A DNA stretch of 64,000 nt from Erwinia sp. JUb26. GTDB taxonomy: Bacteria > Pseudomonadota > Gammaproteobacteria > Enterobacterales > Enterobacteriaceae. The stretch is taken from contig NZ_RJVB01000009.1 in assembly GCF_003751505.1 (NCBI RefSeq), positions 124,001-188,000 on the forward strand. The letters run 5' to 3'. Under the pieces are notes generated by a model. The model did no database searches and was not told the DNA's origin. It worked only from the letters and a program-made list of their open reading frames with translations. Both the position numbers and the translations under genes were made by a program. This document shows positions 44,761 through 55,080 of the stretch, one piece after another; position 1 is the stretch's first letter, and every line of letters begins with the position of its first letter.

Positions 44761-47100
44761 TCAGTTAATGATGGCAATCCTAACCGCACGGCTGTCGGCG
44801 CGGCCGCGATCGTCAATCGCGCGTATTCTGTACACTCCGGAGCGCGATGGCTGCCAGTCCAGCGGCGTTTTGCTGGCGCTGCTGCCGAGATAGATATCAT
44901 CAACGAACCAGTAAACGGTGCGGCTGTCGGCATCGGTCACCGCGCTGAAACTGATATGCTCGCGCCCGCGCTGCGACTGACGCAGCGTGTAGGTGGTATT
45001 TTTCAGCGGTGAGGTAATTCGCGGTGCGGAACCGCTTTGTGCCTCCGGCTGGCATTCCCCGGCGGGCGGCGGCCGTTTTGGCAGACCCGCGCTGGCAAAA
45101 ACGTTCGCCAGATCCGAGGGCCAGAATTCGAAGACCTCAACATGGCTGTTTTGTTCGTCCCACGGCGCACAGGCCACCCTGCCGGTCAGGTTATCAATCC
45201 TCAGCGGACGATAAACGGTATCAACGGTGATGGGAGATTTACCGGGAATAAACCAGCTGCTGCCGCGCTGCTGGCACCATTGAGTCGGCAGGTTGCCGCT
45301 GGGCAGGCAGATATCCACCTTTTTCAGCTGCGGGGGAAAGCGGTGCCGCGGCTCCTGAATCCGCGGATAGCTGGCGACCACGCTGTCGATAATATTAAAG
45401 AACAGCGGCGCGGCGGCTTCCACGCCGATAAAGGCGTTATTGCCCTGGCCGGAAAAATTCCCTTCCCAGACAACCAGCACGTAAGGCCCAAAAATTCCTA
45501 CGCTCCATGCATCGCGGAATCCCCATGAGGTGCCGGTTTTCCAGTAAACCGGCAGCGAGGAAGGCCGCTGGGCCAGCGTATCGCCGGGGCGACGATGCTG
45601 GCGCAGAATATCGAGGGTCATAAAGCTGGCTTCTTCACTCAGCAGCCGGACGCCGGCATCAGCCGGGTCGCCTTCACGCATCCGCAGCGGACGCAGCTCA
45701 CCCCGGTTAGCCAACATGGCATACAGCCTGGCCAGTTCCTGAGCGGTAACCTCGCCGCCGCCCAGCACCAGCGAAAGTCCGTAATGCTTTTCGCTGGCCA
45801 TATTGCTGATGCCCGCCAGTCGTAAAAACTGGTAGAAGCCCGGCTGGCGCAGCTGCGCTGCTATTGCCACGGCGGGAATATTGCGGCTGAAGTTGAGCGC
45901 ATCGGTTGCGGTCACCGGTCCGAGAAAGCGGCGGTCAAAGTTTTCCGGCGCATAGCTGCCGAAGGTGGACGGCACATCCTTCAGCACGGTCATCGGATGC
46001 AAAACGCCCTGCTCCATGCCCAGCGCATAGATAAAGGGTTTAAGCGTAGAGCCGGGGGAACGTTTTGCCGTTGTGCCGTTAACCTGCCCCTGGATCTGCC
46101 GATTGAAATAACCCGCCGATCCGACCAGCGCGCGCACGCCCATATCGCGGCTGTCCACCAGCATCACCGCCGCGTTATGAATTCCCCGGTTTTGATTGCG
46201 CAGGATAAAGGCACGCACCTGCCGCTCAACCAGCGTTTGCAGCGTGGCATCCAGCGTTGTATCAACCTTATGCGCACGTTCTCCCGGCTGGAGCTGCTCG
46301 ATAAAATGCGGCGCAGTAAACGGCAGCGCCTGCGGCTGGCGCAGGGTCATCGGCAGGCGAAACAACGCCTGCTGCCCCTCATCGGTGGGCCAGGTTTTTT
46401 GCCAGCGGGCAAACAGGCGATTGCGCGCCTGCATCAGCGCCGGGCTGAGTTCACCGCTGCGCGGGTCGATCCGTAAGCTAGGTGACTGCGGCAGCACGGC
46501 CAGCGTTAATGCTTCCGCCAGCGTCAGCTGCGCAGGGGGTTTATTAAAGTAAATCAGGCTGGCAGCGCCCAGGCTTTCAATGTTGCGGCCGTAAGGGGCG
46601 TAGTTTAGATAGGCTTCCAGAATGTCGTGCTTGGAGTAATTCAGCTCAAGCTGCACGGCACGCAGCAGCTGCACCAGCTTTCCACCGGGGGTTCGCGTAT
46701 TCAGCTGCCACTTCATGCGCGCCAGCTGCATGGTGATGGTCGATCCCCCTTGCTTGCTGCCGCCGGAAATATAGCTGCGCCAGAATCCGCGCAGCAGGCT
46801 GACCGGATTAAAGCCGGGATTCGCGTAAAACCAGCGGTCCTCATGCAGCAGGATACCGTCGATCGCCAGCGGCGACATCTCCGTCAGCGGCGTCCACTGA
46901 CGGTAGCGATCGTCGCGGGCGAGCTGTAAGCGCAGTAACTGACCATGGCGATCGTACCAGGCCGTCGACAGCGGCAGTCCCTGCGACAGCGGTGGGTGCG
47001 GCCACAGCCGCCAGCCCAGTAAAAACAGGGCCAGCAGTATCACCACCGCGACCGCATTTTGCAGCAGCCGCCTGATCCCGGGCCAGTCCGTAAACGTCAT
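44761..47100 (-). CDS. pbpC: Penicillin-binding protein 1C
   Basis: The protein has 779 residues. One N-terminal membrane segment (about 15-33) precedes a glycosyltransferase 51 domain with Glu87 in HEDRWFY and the GGSTITMQLAR motif. The transpeptidase domain has Ser351xxLys354 (SPGSTLKPF) and KTGTS near 520. A C-terminal BiPBP-type domain closes the protein. It is a bifunctional peptidoglycan synthase. The start lies eight bases after the stop of the alpha-2-macroglobulin gene. The pair is a conserved unit: the macroglobulin may trap proteases where the envelope is breached and PbpC may repair it. Confidence 0.95.
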   Translation of the reverse strand: MTFTDWPGIRRLLQNAVAVVILLALFLLGWRLWPHPPLSQGLPLSTAWYDRHGQLLRLQLARDDRYRQWTPLTEMSPLAIDGILLHEDRWFYANPGFNPVSLLRGFWRSYISGGSKQGGSTITMQLARMKWQLNTRTPGGKLVQLLRAVQLELNYSKHDILEAYLNYAPYGRNIESLGAASLIYFNKPPAQLTLAEALTLAVLPQSPSLRIDPRSGELSPALMQARNRLFARWQKTWPTDEGQQALFRLPMTLRQPQALPFTAPHFIEQLQPGERAHKVDTTLDATLQTLVERQVRAFILRNQNRGIHNAAVMLVDSRDMGVRALVGSAGYFNRQIQGQVNGTTAKRSPGSTLKPFIYALGMEQGVLHPMTVLKDVPSTFGSYAPENFDRRFLGPVTATDALNFSRNIPAVAIAAQLRQPGFYQFLRLAGISNMASEKHYGLSLVLGGGEVTAQELARLYAMLANRGELRPLRMREGDPADAGVRLLSEEASFMTLDILRQHRRPGDTLAQRPSSLPVYWKTGTSWGFRDAWSVGIFGPYVLVVWEGNFSGQGNNAFIGVEAAAPLFFNIIDSVVASYPRIQEPRHRFPPQLKKVDICLPSGNLPTQWCQQRGSSWFIPGKSPITVDTVYRPLRIDNLTGRVACAPWDEQNSHVEVFEFWPSDLANVFASAGLPKRPPPAGECQPEAQSGSAPRITSPLKNTTYTLRQSQRGREHISFSAVTDADSRTVYWFVDDIYLGSSASKTPLDWQPSRSGVYRIRAIDDRGRADSRAVRIAIIN

Positions 47101-47108
47101 CTGCCGCG

Positions 47109-50100
47109 TTACGGCGCGGCTGACGGTTCAGCCGCCACCACCTGAATTTTCCCCTGCGCGGCGGACATCGCCTGAATATCGCGATCGTACATCGCCTCAC
47201 CGTAGGCCGGTGGGATCACGAAGCTGCCGGTATTGGTGGCTTTAATCTGATAGACAAACTCCTGAACTTCACGCGTGGCACTGCCATAGACGATCACCCG
47301 ATCTTCACGGATATCGCTGTAATCCACCGACCAGGTTGAGCCATCGGCAGCCAGCGGCGAGGTCCATCCGCCACGGTTTTCGCTCTCGCCCTCCTCTTCA
47401 CTGCTTTCCGGCGGCGGTGGCGTCTGCTGTACGACCTCAAATCCCCCCGGCAGCAGATCGACCACGGCAAGGTTACTCAGCGCCTGCTGTGAATTCGCCC
47501 TGACCTTCAGATGAACCGAAATCGTCTGGCCCAGCGTCACTTTATCGATGGGTTTTCCGGCGGCATCAGTATAGTCACGGGTAATTTCCAGCCCGCGCGA
47601 GATCGCTTTCTGCGGCGCGGCAAGGTCGTATCCGGCCTGCGTCACCACGTACCATGCCGGTGCGCTGTTCGGATTGCTGAACTGAACCGAGCGGGCAGCG
47701 GAACTGAACTCGCCCTGGCTGAACTGGCCTTTAATGGAGGAAATGAGCTGTGGAACCTTACCGTCACCGCTCAGCTGATTAATCTTCAGGCCCTGCACAT
47801 CATTCTGCTGCGCGACCTGCCCGGCATAGCTTTCCAGCGCCAGAATGCTCATCGCCGAGGAGAAAGTGGTATAGCGCTCTTCACGCAGCGCCTGCACCAT
47901 ATTCTCCAGCACCTGTGGTGGGATCGCGGACACTTTCTCCGGGAAGTGGCGCACGATCAGATACAGCCGCGTCGCATCCGTCACCAGCGGATCGTAATAG
48001 TTCTGCGTCCACCAGCTCTTACCATAGGCCTGACTCAGTGCCTGCCAGCTGGGCTTCAGCAGTCGTTCAGCTTCATCGTCCGCCTTGAGCAATTTCCAGG
48101 AAGAGGCCAGATACAGCGCTGCCAGGTCGTTTTTCCAGCCGTCAGGGAAGCGGTTTTGCAGCGTTTCCTGCACCGAGGCCAGGGCGTTAGTGGTGATTTC
48201 ACCCTGCCTCGTCAGCAGGTAAATCGCCCAGGCGCGCAGGCGCAGATGATACAGGTCCTCATAGCCGCTGCTGGCGAGGGTTCGCAGCGCCACGTTGGCC
48301 TCATCCAGCATATCGGCAGGCAGCGGATACCCCGCCGCTCTGGCCTCCAGCAGGTACTGAACAACGTACGGTGTTACGAACGGATCGGCCTGCGGTGAAG
48401 CTGTCCACAACCCGAAAGCCCCGTCGCCGTTTTGCCGCGAGCGCAGTACGTCAAGAATGCCTTTGAGCTGCTGACGCACTTTATCGTTCGACAGGCTGCC
48501 CCTCAGTTCAGGATGTTCGCTCTGCAACAGCAGCGGGATTGACTGGCTGACGATTTGTTCGGAGCAGTAATACGGATAATCGGCCAGATACTGCGCCAGC
48601 CCGCTGGTCAGCACCAGCGGCGAATAGGAAACCGCCGTCTGCCGCTGCGCATAGGCATCAAACATCTGGCGCAGATTATCCACCTGCTGCTGGCTGCCGT
48701 TCATCCGTCCCATTACCGACTGGGTGCGATACGGCATCGCCGGGCGCACCGAGGTGCTCAGCGTCCGCTGGCTGGTTTTATCGCCGTAGACGGCGCGGAA
48801 CACCAGCGGGGCGTCGCCGAGCGCGGCTTTTGCCCGCAGGCGGAAAGTCACCACACCTTCATGCTTCGCCGCCAGCGGCAGGGACTGCTCTGCGCTCCCA
48901 ACCACCTCCAGCTGCGCCGGTGGCGTTACGCTGAGCGTGACGGGCAGCGCTTCACTGCCCTGCCCTTCAAGGTTGTTGCTGACGCCAACGCTGACATCAA
49001 ACTCATCACCCGGCGCCACCATCGCCGGAACGTTCGGCGTCAGGATAAAGTCGTCGCGCACTATGGTGGAGGTCTGCGCCTTACCGATTTTTCCGGCGGT
49101 AGCGGAAATCGCCATCACACGGATTTTGCCGTTGAAGTAGTCCGGGACCGCATAGGTGAACTGCGCCTGTCCGTTCACCTCGGTAATGCCGGACCAGAAT
49201 GCTACCGGCTTGTCGCGCTTGCGTTTAAACGGGTTCAGATGCAGATCCAGGCTTTCGCCGCCGTCACCGCCCGGCGCGGAGGTCAGCGACATCAGCTTGC
49301 TGAACTCCGGCAGGATCAGATCGAGGATCTGCGAACTTTCCACATTCAGTTCGCGCTTGCGGAAGAAGTAGTCCAGCGGATCGGTCAGGCGATAGCGCGC
49401 CACCTGCAGGATCCCTTCATCAACCGCAAAGACCGCGACCTGCTGCGGCCCGTCGGTGTTGACCGTCATAACGAGATCGTTCCCCGGTTTGATCACCTCC
49501 GGCACGCTCAGCGCCAGCGCGTTTCTACGCGCCTGGTTGCTGATTTTAAACGGCATTACGCCGTAGCTGAGCGGGCTCATAAAGATTTCGTCGGAGTTGA
49601 TATCGCGGACAAACTGCACGTTGATATAGGCATTGCCCTCCAGCCCGGCAGGGATGCGGATCTTCTGCACGGAACTGGTGGTGGTGGTATGGAACCACTG
49701 CCAGCTGTACACTTTTTCGCGCTCAATGGTGATCAGCCCGCTGCCGGTGTACGGCGCATTGATGGCCACTTCGATCTCATCGCCCGGCTGATACTCAGCG
49801 CGATCGAGCTTCAGCTTAAGCTCGGCATTACGATCCAGCGAACGGCTGATATTAGCGTCGCCGGTGACGCTGTAGGCGATACGGTTGAGCACATCGCCTT
49901 TGGCATTTTTCACCACCAGCACGTAATCGCCCGGCTGGTTGGTCATCAGCGGTAAGGTGGTGCCGGATGCCGCTAGTTCCAGCCGGTTTTCACTGACCGG
50001 GATTTCCTTCAGTTTTGACTGATACTTGTAGACGCCGGACTCCTGCTTTGTGAGCACCGACAGGTATTTTTGCTCCAGCAACTCCAGCTTCAGGTCGCCC

Positions 50101-53078
50101 AGCGCCAACGGCTCAAGCGACGGGCCGATCGCCAGCAGATTCACGCTGCGCTGCGTGCCCAGACGGATAAAGCTGAGATCGCCGTCCGGCTTGAAGCCCA
50201 CCAGATAGTCCCACGGCGAAACCAGCGTGCGTGCGGTGGCGGCGACGGAGCGCCCGCCGCCGGCAACAAAGGCTTCCGACAGCAGCTGCAGCTGCCAGGT
50301 GGCATCTTGCCAGCCGCTGAGATCCAGCGCGATATTGGCCGCCCCGCTGTCGTCCGTCGTACTGTCCTGCAGCTCCGTTTCAAACCCTTCACCGGCCGGG
50401 CGCGCTTCATAGAAGGCATAGTCGGGGTAGCGATCGAAGGCCGGATAGACCGGGCGCAGCGTCAGCTTCGAGGCAACGCGTCGACCCTGTGCCGGAGTAC
50501 CAAACAGGTTCTGTACGTCAATGCTGGCCTTCAGCTCGGCGGGTTTGACCCAGCCCGACTGCCTGTCCGGGGTCAGCGACAGCTTAACCTTGAGCTGGTC
50601 CGGCTCGAACTCTTTGATATTCACCGCTGTGCTGCCCAGCAGGCGGGTGGAATCATCATCCTTACCCGGCAGGTAGAGGTAGATCATCCATTCGCCGGTC
50701 GGCGCGTTTTCGTCCGTGGTAAAGCTCAGTTCATTGAAGCCGCTGGCGTTGAGGGTCAACGGCACGGTGCGCATCAGCTTGTCGCGCGGATCGTGAATCT
50801 CTGCCCTTACCGGAATACCTTTTAGCAGCACCGACCAGTCCGCCGCACGGGTGATGAGGCCAATATTGAAGGTGTCACCGGGGCGATATACCCCGCGATC
50901 GGAGAACAGGTAGCTGCTGAGGGTACGCGAATCTTCCGGTGTCGTTTCGCCGTAAACATCAAAGCGCGAGAAGTCGAGGCCACGATCGTTGTCCCGCCCG
51001 CTGGGCAGGAACGACACGTCGCCTTCTTTTTCCACCAGGAACATCACCGGCTGGCGCTCATTGGTATAGGCTTCCAGCGGCGGGAAGCTGACGTGGCCGT
51101 CGCCGCCCGTCCTTCGAGTCAGCAGCTTCTCACCGTTTTTAGCCACCACGGAGACCAGCGCGTCCGCGACCGGCTGGCCGCTGCTGATGGATTGAACGAA
51201 CAGGTCGCGGGTTTTATCCTGCGCGCGTTTGGCAATAATGCCGAGGTCGGTCACCACCACGAAACGCGAGTCACCGATGCTCTGCTGTTCTTCATCCTCT
51301 TCCTGATACGCCTCTTCCCCCGGCTGCGGATCCTTTTGCTCTGGCGACCACGGCGTCAGGGAAAGCAGGAACACACCGCGATGGGACGCGCTGTCGGTAG
51401 ACAGGTAGCGCGACAGATCGATCCCCTGATAGCTGACTTCACCCGGGCGCTGATTGCCGATCGCCGTCTGATAACGGAAGTGCTCGGTGAAATACTCATC
51501 GTTCAGGCGGTTAAAATCAGCGGAGGCATAGTCGCGGCTTTTGAAGGAGACGATATGCTGCAGCTGGCTCGGGATCACGCGCTTGATATCCAGCCTCATC
51601 CCCGGAACGTTACGCGCCGCGACGCTGATGTGCTTATCGCCGTTCACCGGCAGCAGCGCGCCCTGGGCGGCGAAGCTCAGCATCTGCGGAAAATCCGGCA
51701 CCTGGATCACCTGCCAGACTTTTTGCGGCAGTTTATAGCCGCCGCTGGAGGTGACCAGCGCGTCAACCTGCACCAGCAGATAGCGCTGGGCCGGCGCATC
51801 AAATTTGAAGCTGAACTGCGGCTGATAGTCCTCTTCGGCCTCGTTGAGGCTTAACGGCAGCGGGGGCGATTTCTGTAAAACGGCCCGGTCGATATTATCG
51901 ATGTTCCATTCGGTAAACTCGCTTTGGTCCGCGTTTTTTGCCTCAGGGCGGGGATCGCGCTGCGGCAGCAGCCAGGCTTTCACCGCGTTGCCAACGTCTT
52001 TGTCGGCGACCGCATCGCTGAAGCCGACGATTAGCGCTCGTTCACTCGGGCTGCCCGGTTTATCCACCACCTGCGCGCTAATATCGTTGACGCTCAGACT
52101 GTAGAGGCTTGGTACGCTCACCCAGCTTTCACCCTTGCGCTCAATGCTGTTGCCCGGCAGAGACGACTTGAGCGGCTCGGCGATTTTCAGGTGTACCACA
52201 CCGCCGTGATCCATCGCCACCAAAGGTTCAGAACGAACCCAGGCGTTCAGTTTTTTATCATCCCAGCTAACGGTGAATTTGAGCGGTTTCTCAGCCTGCC
52301 CCTTGGCGCTGGCTACGCCCAGAGAAAGCTTTTTCTCAACGCTTGCCGCATCGGCGGGCACGGTAAAGCGCAGGTTAAAAATGGCGCTGTGCTGGCCGCG
52401 ATTCTGCGGATCCTGGTAATACTCGGCCTCACCTGTCTGATAGTCGAAGGCGGGAACGCTGAAGTGATAGCGGGTTTGCTCCAGCTGGATCTGCGGGGCC
52501 AGCAGCACCTTCGGAGTAAGATCTACCTGGTAGCTCGCACCCAAAGGCAGCGGGGATTTAGGCGTAAAAATAAGCGTTTGCGCGTCGGACCATTTCCACT
52601 CACCGTCCAGCGCAGGTTTAATGCTGATGCCTTTATCCACCGGCTTACCGACGCGTTCAATCGGGGCAGCGGAAGTATCAAAATGGAGGGTCAAAAGCTG
52701 TTCAGGGAGTGTTGCCGCCTGATAATCCAGCGCCTGCGGGTTGGCGGCTTCAACATGGGTTTGCTGCAGTGTAATCGGCGCAACGTCGATCGGCTGCGGG
52801 CGATTTTGCCACAGGTTCCAGCCGTACCAGCCCGCCGCCAGCAGGCCCAGCAGCAGGATCAGCATCAGGCTGATGACTTTGGGATGGCGGATAACGCCCT
52901 GCTCCAGACGGTTAAAACCACGGCCAAATGCTGCCGCCCAGCGCGGTGCCTGCCAGTTAATCTCGCCGAGCAGCGGGCGCAGAATACGCCCCAGCAGCCA
53001 AAGCACGCGAGAGATCAGCCAGCAACAGCCCTTGAGCAGCAGAAAGGGTAAACGCAGTAACAGCCTGAGCACATCCAT
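47109..53078 (-). CDS. yfhM: Long bacterial alpha-2-macroglobulin (YfhM-related), membrane-anchored form
   Basis: The protein has 1989 residues from ATG 53078 (AAGG about ten bases upstream; a TTG lies nine bases earlier). E. coli YfhM has 1653 residues and is a lipoprotein. Here no lipobox is seen: the N-terminus has a basic hydrophobic stretch (about 3-35) and a clear membrane segment (about 66-87). The thioester motif CxEQ is kept as CSEQ, with the cysteine codon at 48564-48566, about 484 residues from the C-terminus. It would covalently trap proteases in the periplasm. The extra length is at the N-terminal side. Confidence 0.9.
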   Translation of the reverse strand: MDVLRLLLRLPFLLLKGCCWLISRVLWLLGRILRPLLGEINWQAPRWAAAFGRGFNRLEQGVIRHPKVISLMLILLLGLLAAGWYGWNLWQNRPQPIDVAPITLQQTHVEAANPQALDYQAATLPEQLLTLHFDTSAAPIERVGKPVDKGISIKPALDGEWKWSDAQTLIFTPKSPLPLGASYQVDLTPKVLLAPQIQLEQTRYHFSVPAFDYQTGEAEYYQDPQNRGQHSAIFNLRFTVPADAASVEKKLSLGVASAKGQAEKPLKFTVSWDDKKLNAWVRSEPLVAMDHGGVVHLKIAEPLKSSLPGNSIERKGESWVSVPSLYSLSVNDISAQVVDKPGSPSERALIVGFSDAVADKDVGNAVKAWLLPQRDPRPEAKNADQSEFTEWNIDNIDRAVLQKSPPLPLSLNEAEEDYQPQFSFKFDAPAQRYLLVQVDALVTSSGGYKLPQKVWQVIQVPDFPQMLSFAAQGALLPVNGDKHISVAARNVPGMRLDIKRVIPSQLQHIVSFKSRDYASADFNRLNDEYFTEHFRYQTAIGNQRPGEVSYQGIDLSRYLSTDSASHRGVFLLSLTPWSPEQKDPQPGEEAYQEEDEEQQSIGDSRFVVVTDLGIIAKRAQDKTRDLFVQSISSGQPVADALVSVVAKNGEKLLTRRTGGDGHVSFPPLEAYTNERQPVMFLVEKEGDVSFLPSGRDNDRGLDFSRFDVYGETTPEDSRTLSSYLFSDRGVYRPGDTFNIGLITRAADWSVLLKGIPVRAEIHDPRDKLMRTVPLTLNASGFNELSFTTDENAPTGEWMIYLYLPGKDDDSTRLLGSTAVNIKEFEPDQLKVKLSLTPDRQSGWVKPAELKASIDVQNLFGTPAQGRRVASKLTLRPVYPAFDRYPDYAFYEARPAGEGFETELQDSTTDDSGAANIALDLSGWQDATWQLQLLSEAFVAGGGRSVAATARTLVSPWDYLVGFKPDGDLSFIRLGTQRSVNLLAIGPSLEPLALGDLKLELLEQKYLSVLTKQESGVYKYQSKLKEIPVSENRLELAASGTTLPLMTNQPGDYVLVVKNAKGDVLNRIAYSVTGDANISRSLDRNAELKLKLDRAEYQPGDEIEVAINAPYTGSGLITIEREKVYSWQWFHTTTTSSVQKIRIPAGLEGNAYINVQFVRDINSDEIFMSPLSYGVMPFKISNQARRNALALSVPEVIKPGNDLVMTVNTDGPQQVAVFAVDEGILQVARYRLTDPLDYFFRKRELNVESSQILDLILPEFSKLMSLTSAPGGDGGESLDLHLNPFKRKRDKPVAFWSGITEVNGQAQFTYAVPDYFNGKIRVMAISATAGKIGKAQTSTIVRDDFILTPNVPAMVAPGDEFDVSVGVSNNLEGQGSEALPVTLSVTPPAQLEVVGSAEQSLPLAAKHEGVVTFRLRAKAALGDAPLVFRAVYGDKTSQRTLSTSVRPAMPYRTQSVMGRMNGSQQQVDNLRQMFDAYAQRQTAVSYSPLVLTSGLAQYLADYPYYCSEQIVSQSIPLLLQSEHPELRGSLSNDKVRQQLKGILDVLRSRQNGDGAFGLWTASPQADPFVTPYVVQYLLEARAAGYPLPADMLDEANVALRTLASSGYEDLYHLRLRAWAIYLLTRQGEITTNALASVQETLQNRFPDGWKNDLAALYLASSWKLLKADDEAERLLKPSWQALSQAYGKSWWTQNYYDPLVTDATRLYLIVRHFPEKVSAIPPQVLENMVQALREERYTTFSSAMSILALESYAGQVAQQNDVQGLKINQLSGDGKVPQLISSIKGQFSQGEFSSAARSVQFSNPNSAPAWYVVTQAGYDLAAPQKAISRGLEITRDYTDAAGKPIDKVTLGQTISVHLKVRANSQQALSNLAVVDLLPGGFEVVQQTPPPPESSEEEGESENRGGWTSPLAADGSTWSVDYSDIREDRVIVYGSATREVQEFVYQIKATNTGSFVIPPAYGEAMYDRDIQAMSAAQGKIQVVAAEPSAAP

Positions 53079-53251
53079 CAGAACCAACCTTATATTCCAT
53101 TATGCCTTTATTCTGACAGTCCCCTTGCCCCACCGCTGCATCCGGGTGACTGTCAACTCGTGTTACAAATTCTCTAAAATAGTAATCGGTAATCTGTACA
53201 ATATCTATTCCCCGGCGTACGCATTTTGCCTGCTGCCTCGCAGTACCGGGA

Positions 53252-53275
53252 TTTACCCTTGTGATAGAGGGTAAA
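53252..53275. repeat. Inverted repeat in the sseA promoter region
   Basis: TTTACCCT and AGGGTAAA form a perfect 8-bp dyad with an eight-base spacer, 43 bases before the sseA start. It may be an operator or a leader hairpin; no regulator is recognised. Confidence 0.45.
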
Positions 53276-53317
53276 ATCGCTGACACTCAGCAAAACACTG
53301 TCAACGATGAGGACGCT

Positions 53318-54175
53318 ATGACGACGCCTTCCCTGTTTGTGACCGCCGAGTGGCTGGCGGAGCATATTGCCGATGAAAACGTTCAGGTTCTGGATACACG
53401 CATGCTGCCGCCGGGCCAGGAATTAACGCGGGATGTGACCGCCGAGTACCTGGCTGCCCATCTGCCCGGCGCGCCGTTCTTTAATATTGAAGCGCTGTCC
53501 GACCACAACACCGCCCTGCCCCACATGCTGCCGCGTGCGGAGGCTTTCGCCGTTGCCATGCGCGAGCTGGGCGTCAGCGCGGATAAGCATCTGGTGGTGT
53601 ACGACGAAGGCAATCTGTTTTCCGCGCCGCGCGCCTGGTGGATGCTGAACTATTTTGGCGCAGAGCAGGTGTCAATTCTGGCGGGCGGACTGGCCGGCTG
53701 GAAGAAAGCGAATTTACCGCTGGAAAGCGGTGAAGTCAGCCTGCCGGAAGGAGATTTCGATGCGAAGGTCACAGACAGCGATCGGGTTAAACGCGTGACC
53801 GATGTGCTGCTGGTCAGCCATGAAGGCGGCGCACAGATTGTTGATGCCCGCGCGGCAAACCGCTTCCACGGTGAAGTAGACGAACCCCGCCCGGGTCTGC
53901 ACCGTGGCCATATTCCCGGCAGCCTGAACGTACCGTGGAACGGCCTGGTCAGCGAAGGCCAGCTGAAACCCGCCTCAGAACTGCGCGCCATCTTCAGTCA
54001 GCAGGGCGTCGATCTGGCCCAGCCGGTTATCGCCAGCTGTGGTTCCGGCGTCACGGCGGTGGTGGTGATTCTGGCACTGACCAGCCTGGGAATGAAAGAG
54101 GTCACGCTGTATGACGGTTCGTGGGGAGAATGGGGCAGCCGCAACGATCTGCCGATCGTTAACGATTCTCTGTAA
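53318..54175 (+). CDS. sseA: 3-mercaptopyruvate sulfurtransferase
   Basis: The protein has 285 residues with two rhodanese domains. The second carries the active-site Cys241 in SCGSGVTA, the mercaptopyruvate-type loop. The start at ATG 53318 follows GATGAGGA; upstream in-frame codons are not conserved. It transfers sulfur from mercaptopyruvate to thiols or cyanide. Convergent with sseB. Confidence 0.95.
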   Translation: MTTPSLFVTAEWLAEHIADENVQVLDTRMLPPGQELTRDVTAEYLAAHLPGAPFFNIEALSDHNTALPHMLPRAEAFAVAMRELGVSADKHLVVYDEGNLFSAPRAWWMLNYFGAEQVSILAGGLAGWKKANLPLESGEVSLPEGDFDAKVTDSDRVKRVTDVLLVSHEGGAQIVDARAANRFHGEVDEPRPGLHRGHIPGSLNVPWNGLVSEGQLKPASELRAIFSQQGVDLAQPVIASCGSGVTAVVVILALTSLGMKEVTLYDGSWGEWGSRNDLPIVNDSL

Positions 54176-54197
54176 GCTCCGTTAGCGCTCAGGCAAG

Positions 54198-54225
54198 AAG
54201 GCGACCCATGTGGTCGCCTTTTTTA
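54198..54225 (+). terminator. Rho-independent terminator after sseA
   Basis: AAGGCGACC and GGTCGCCTT pair around CATGT, followed by TTTT. It starts 23 bases after the stop codon. Confidence 0.9.
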
Positions 54226-54234
54226 TGCCATCAC

Positions 54235-55011
54235 TCAGAGGTTAACCACTTTGAAGTCGCGCAGGAAACTGCCCCAGCGGCGCTCGTAGAAAGGCTTGAT
54301 ATGGGCGATAAAGAAATGGCTGATGCCCTTATCACCTTCCACAACATGGCAAATATCGATCGGCTCATCTTCCAGCATGGTGTCGGTTGCCACGCTTCCC
54401 GTCGCCTGAATGATCGCATCAACGTCGCCGTCGGCTTCGATACCAATCAGCAGATTCGCCGGCTGGTCGGCACTTTCACGGATGTGTGCCACGTAGGCGC
54501 GGCGCACCGATTTGTATTTGGCAAACAGCTGGGTTAGCGAGTCAACCATCTGTGCAGGCGGCTCGGCGATTTCCGACAGCAGCAGGGAAGTTCCGCCTTC
54601 CAGAACGGTCTGCTGGCTGAGTGCGCTGCCGTGATCGCCCAGTAAATCGGCAATTTCACGCGGCGAAAACTCTTTCCCCTCCGGCAGCTTTGGATTCAGG
54701 AACAGCGTTTCACCGAGCGTCATTTCAAACAGCGTGCGCAGCGGCATTACCAGGTAAGCCTGCTCGCTGCTGACCGCCTGCTCCAGAGCGCTAACGGACG
54801 TGAAGCAGGGAATAATGCTGGTGCCGTCGTCTTTTTCCCAGTGTTGCAAATCCACCGGGGTGTTGGCATCAATCGCAGAACCGGCCTCGGCACTTTCGCC
54901 CGGGACCACCACGCTGGCATCCATCAGCAGGGAGAAAAACTCGGGGCGGTGTGCGGGTTCACTGGCGGCCAGCTTCAGCACCTCTTCAAGGCGCGGGTTA
55001 AGTTCGTTCAT
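54235..55011 (-). CDS. sseB: SseB family protein (enhanced serine sensitivity)
   Basis: The protein has 258 residues if started at ATG 55011 (MNELNPRLEEVLK), which gives the E. coli length and aligns with it; ATG 55038 has no ribosome site. Family blocks are seen as LQHWEKDDGTSIIPCFTS, PLRTLFEMTLGETLFLN and RRWGSFLRDFK. The biochemical role is not known; the name comes from serine sensitivity on overexpression. A perfect 8-pair hairpin (GGGCGATC/GATCGCCC) lies between pepB and sseB. Confidence 0.9.
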   Translation of the reverse strand: MNELNPRLEEVLKLAASEPAHRPEFFSLLMDASVVVPGESAEAGSAIDANTPVDLQHWEKDDGTSIIPCFTSVSALEQAVSSEQAYLVMPLRTLFEMTLGETLFLNPKLPEGKEFSPREIADLLGDHGSALSQQTVLEGGTSLLLSEIAEPPAQMVDSLTQLFAKYKSVRRAYVAHIRESADQPANLLIGIEADGDVDAIIQATGSVATDTMLEDEPIDICHVVEGDKGISHFFIAHIKPFYERRWGSFLRDFKVVNL

Positions 55012-55080
55012 GGTGATGTTCTTTTGGTTACGGGCCATGTTTTAGCGGGCGATCCGCGAATGAAGATCGCCCAAACGCCA

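Noticed and set aside
48555..49955. A 466-codon plus-strand frame inside the alpha-2-macroglobulin gene
   Set aside because: It is antisense to a recognised protein, has a composition rich in Arg, His and Gln, no ribosome site and no family resemblance.
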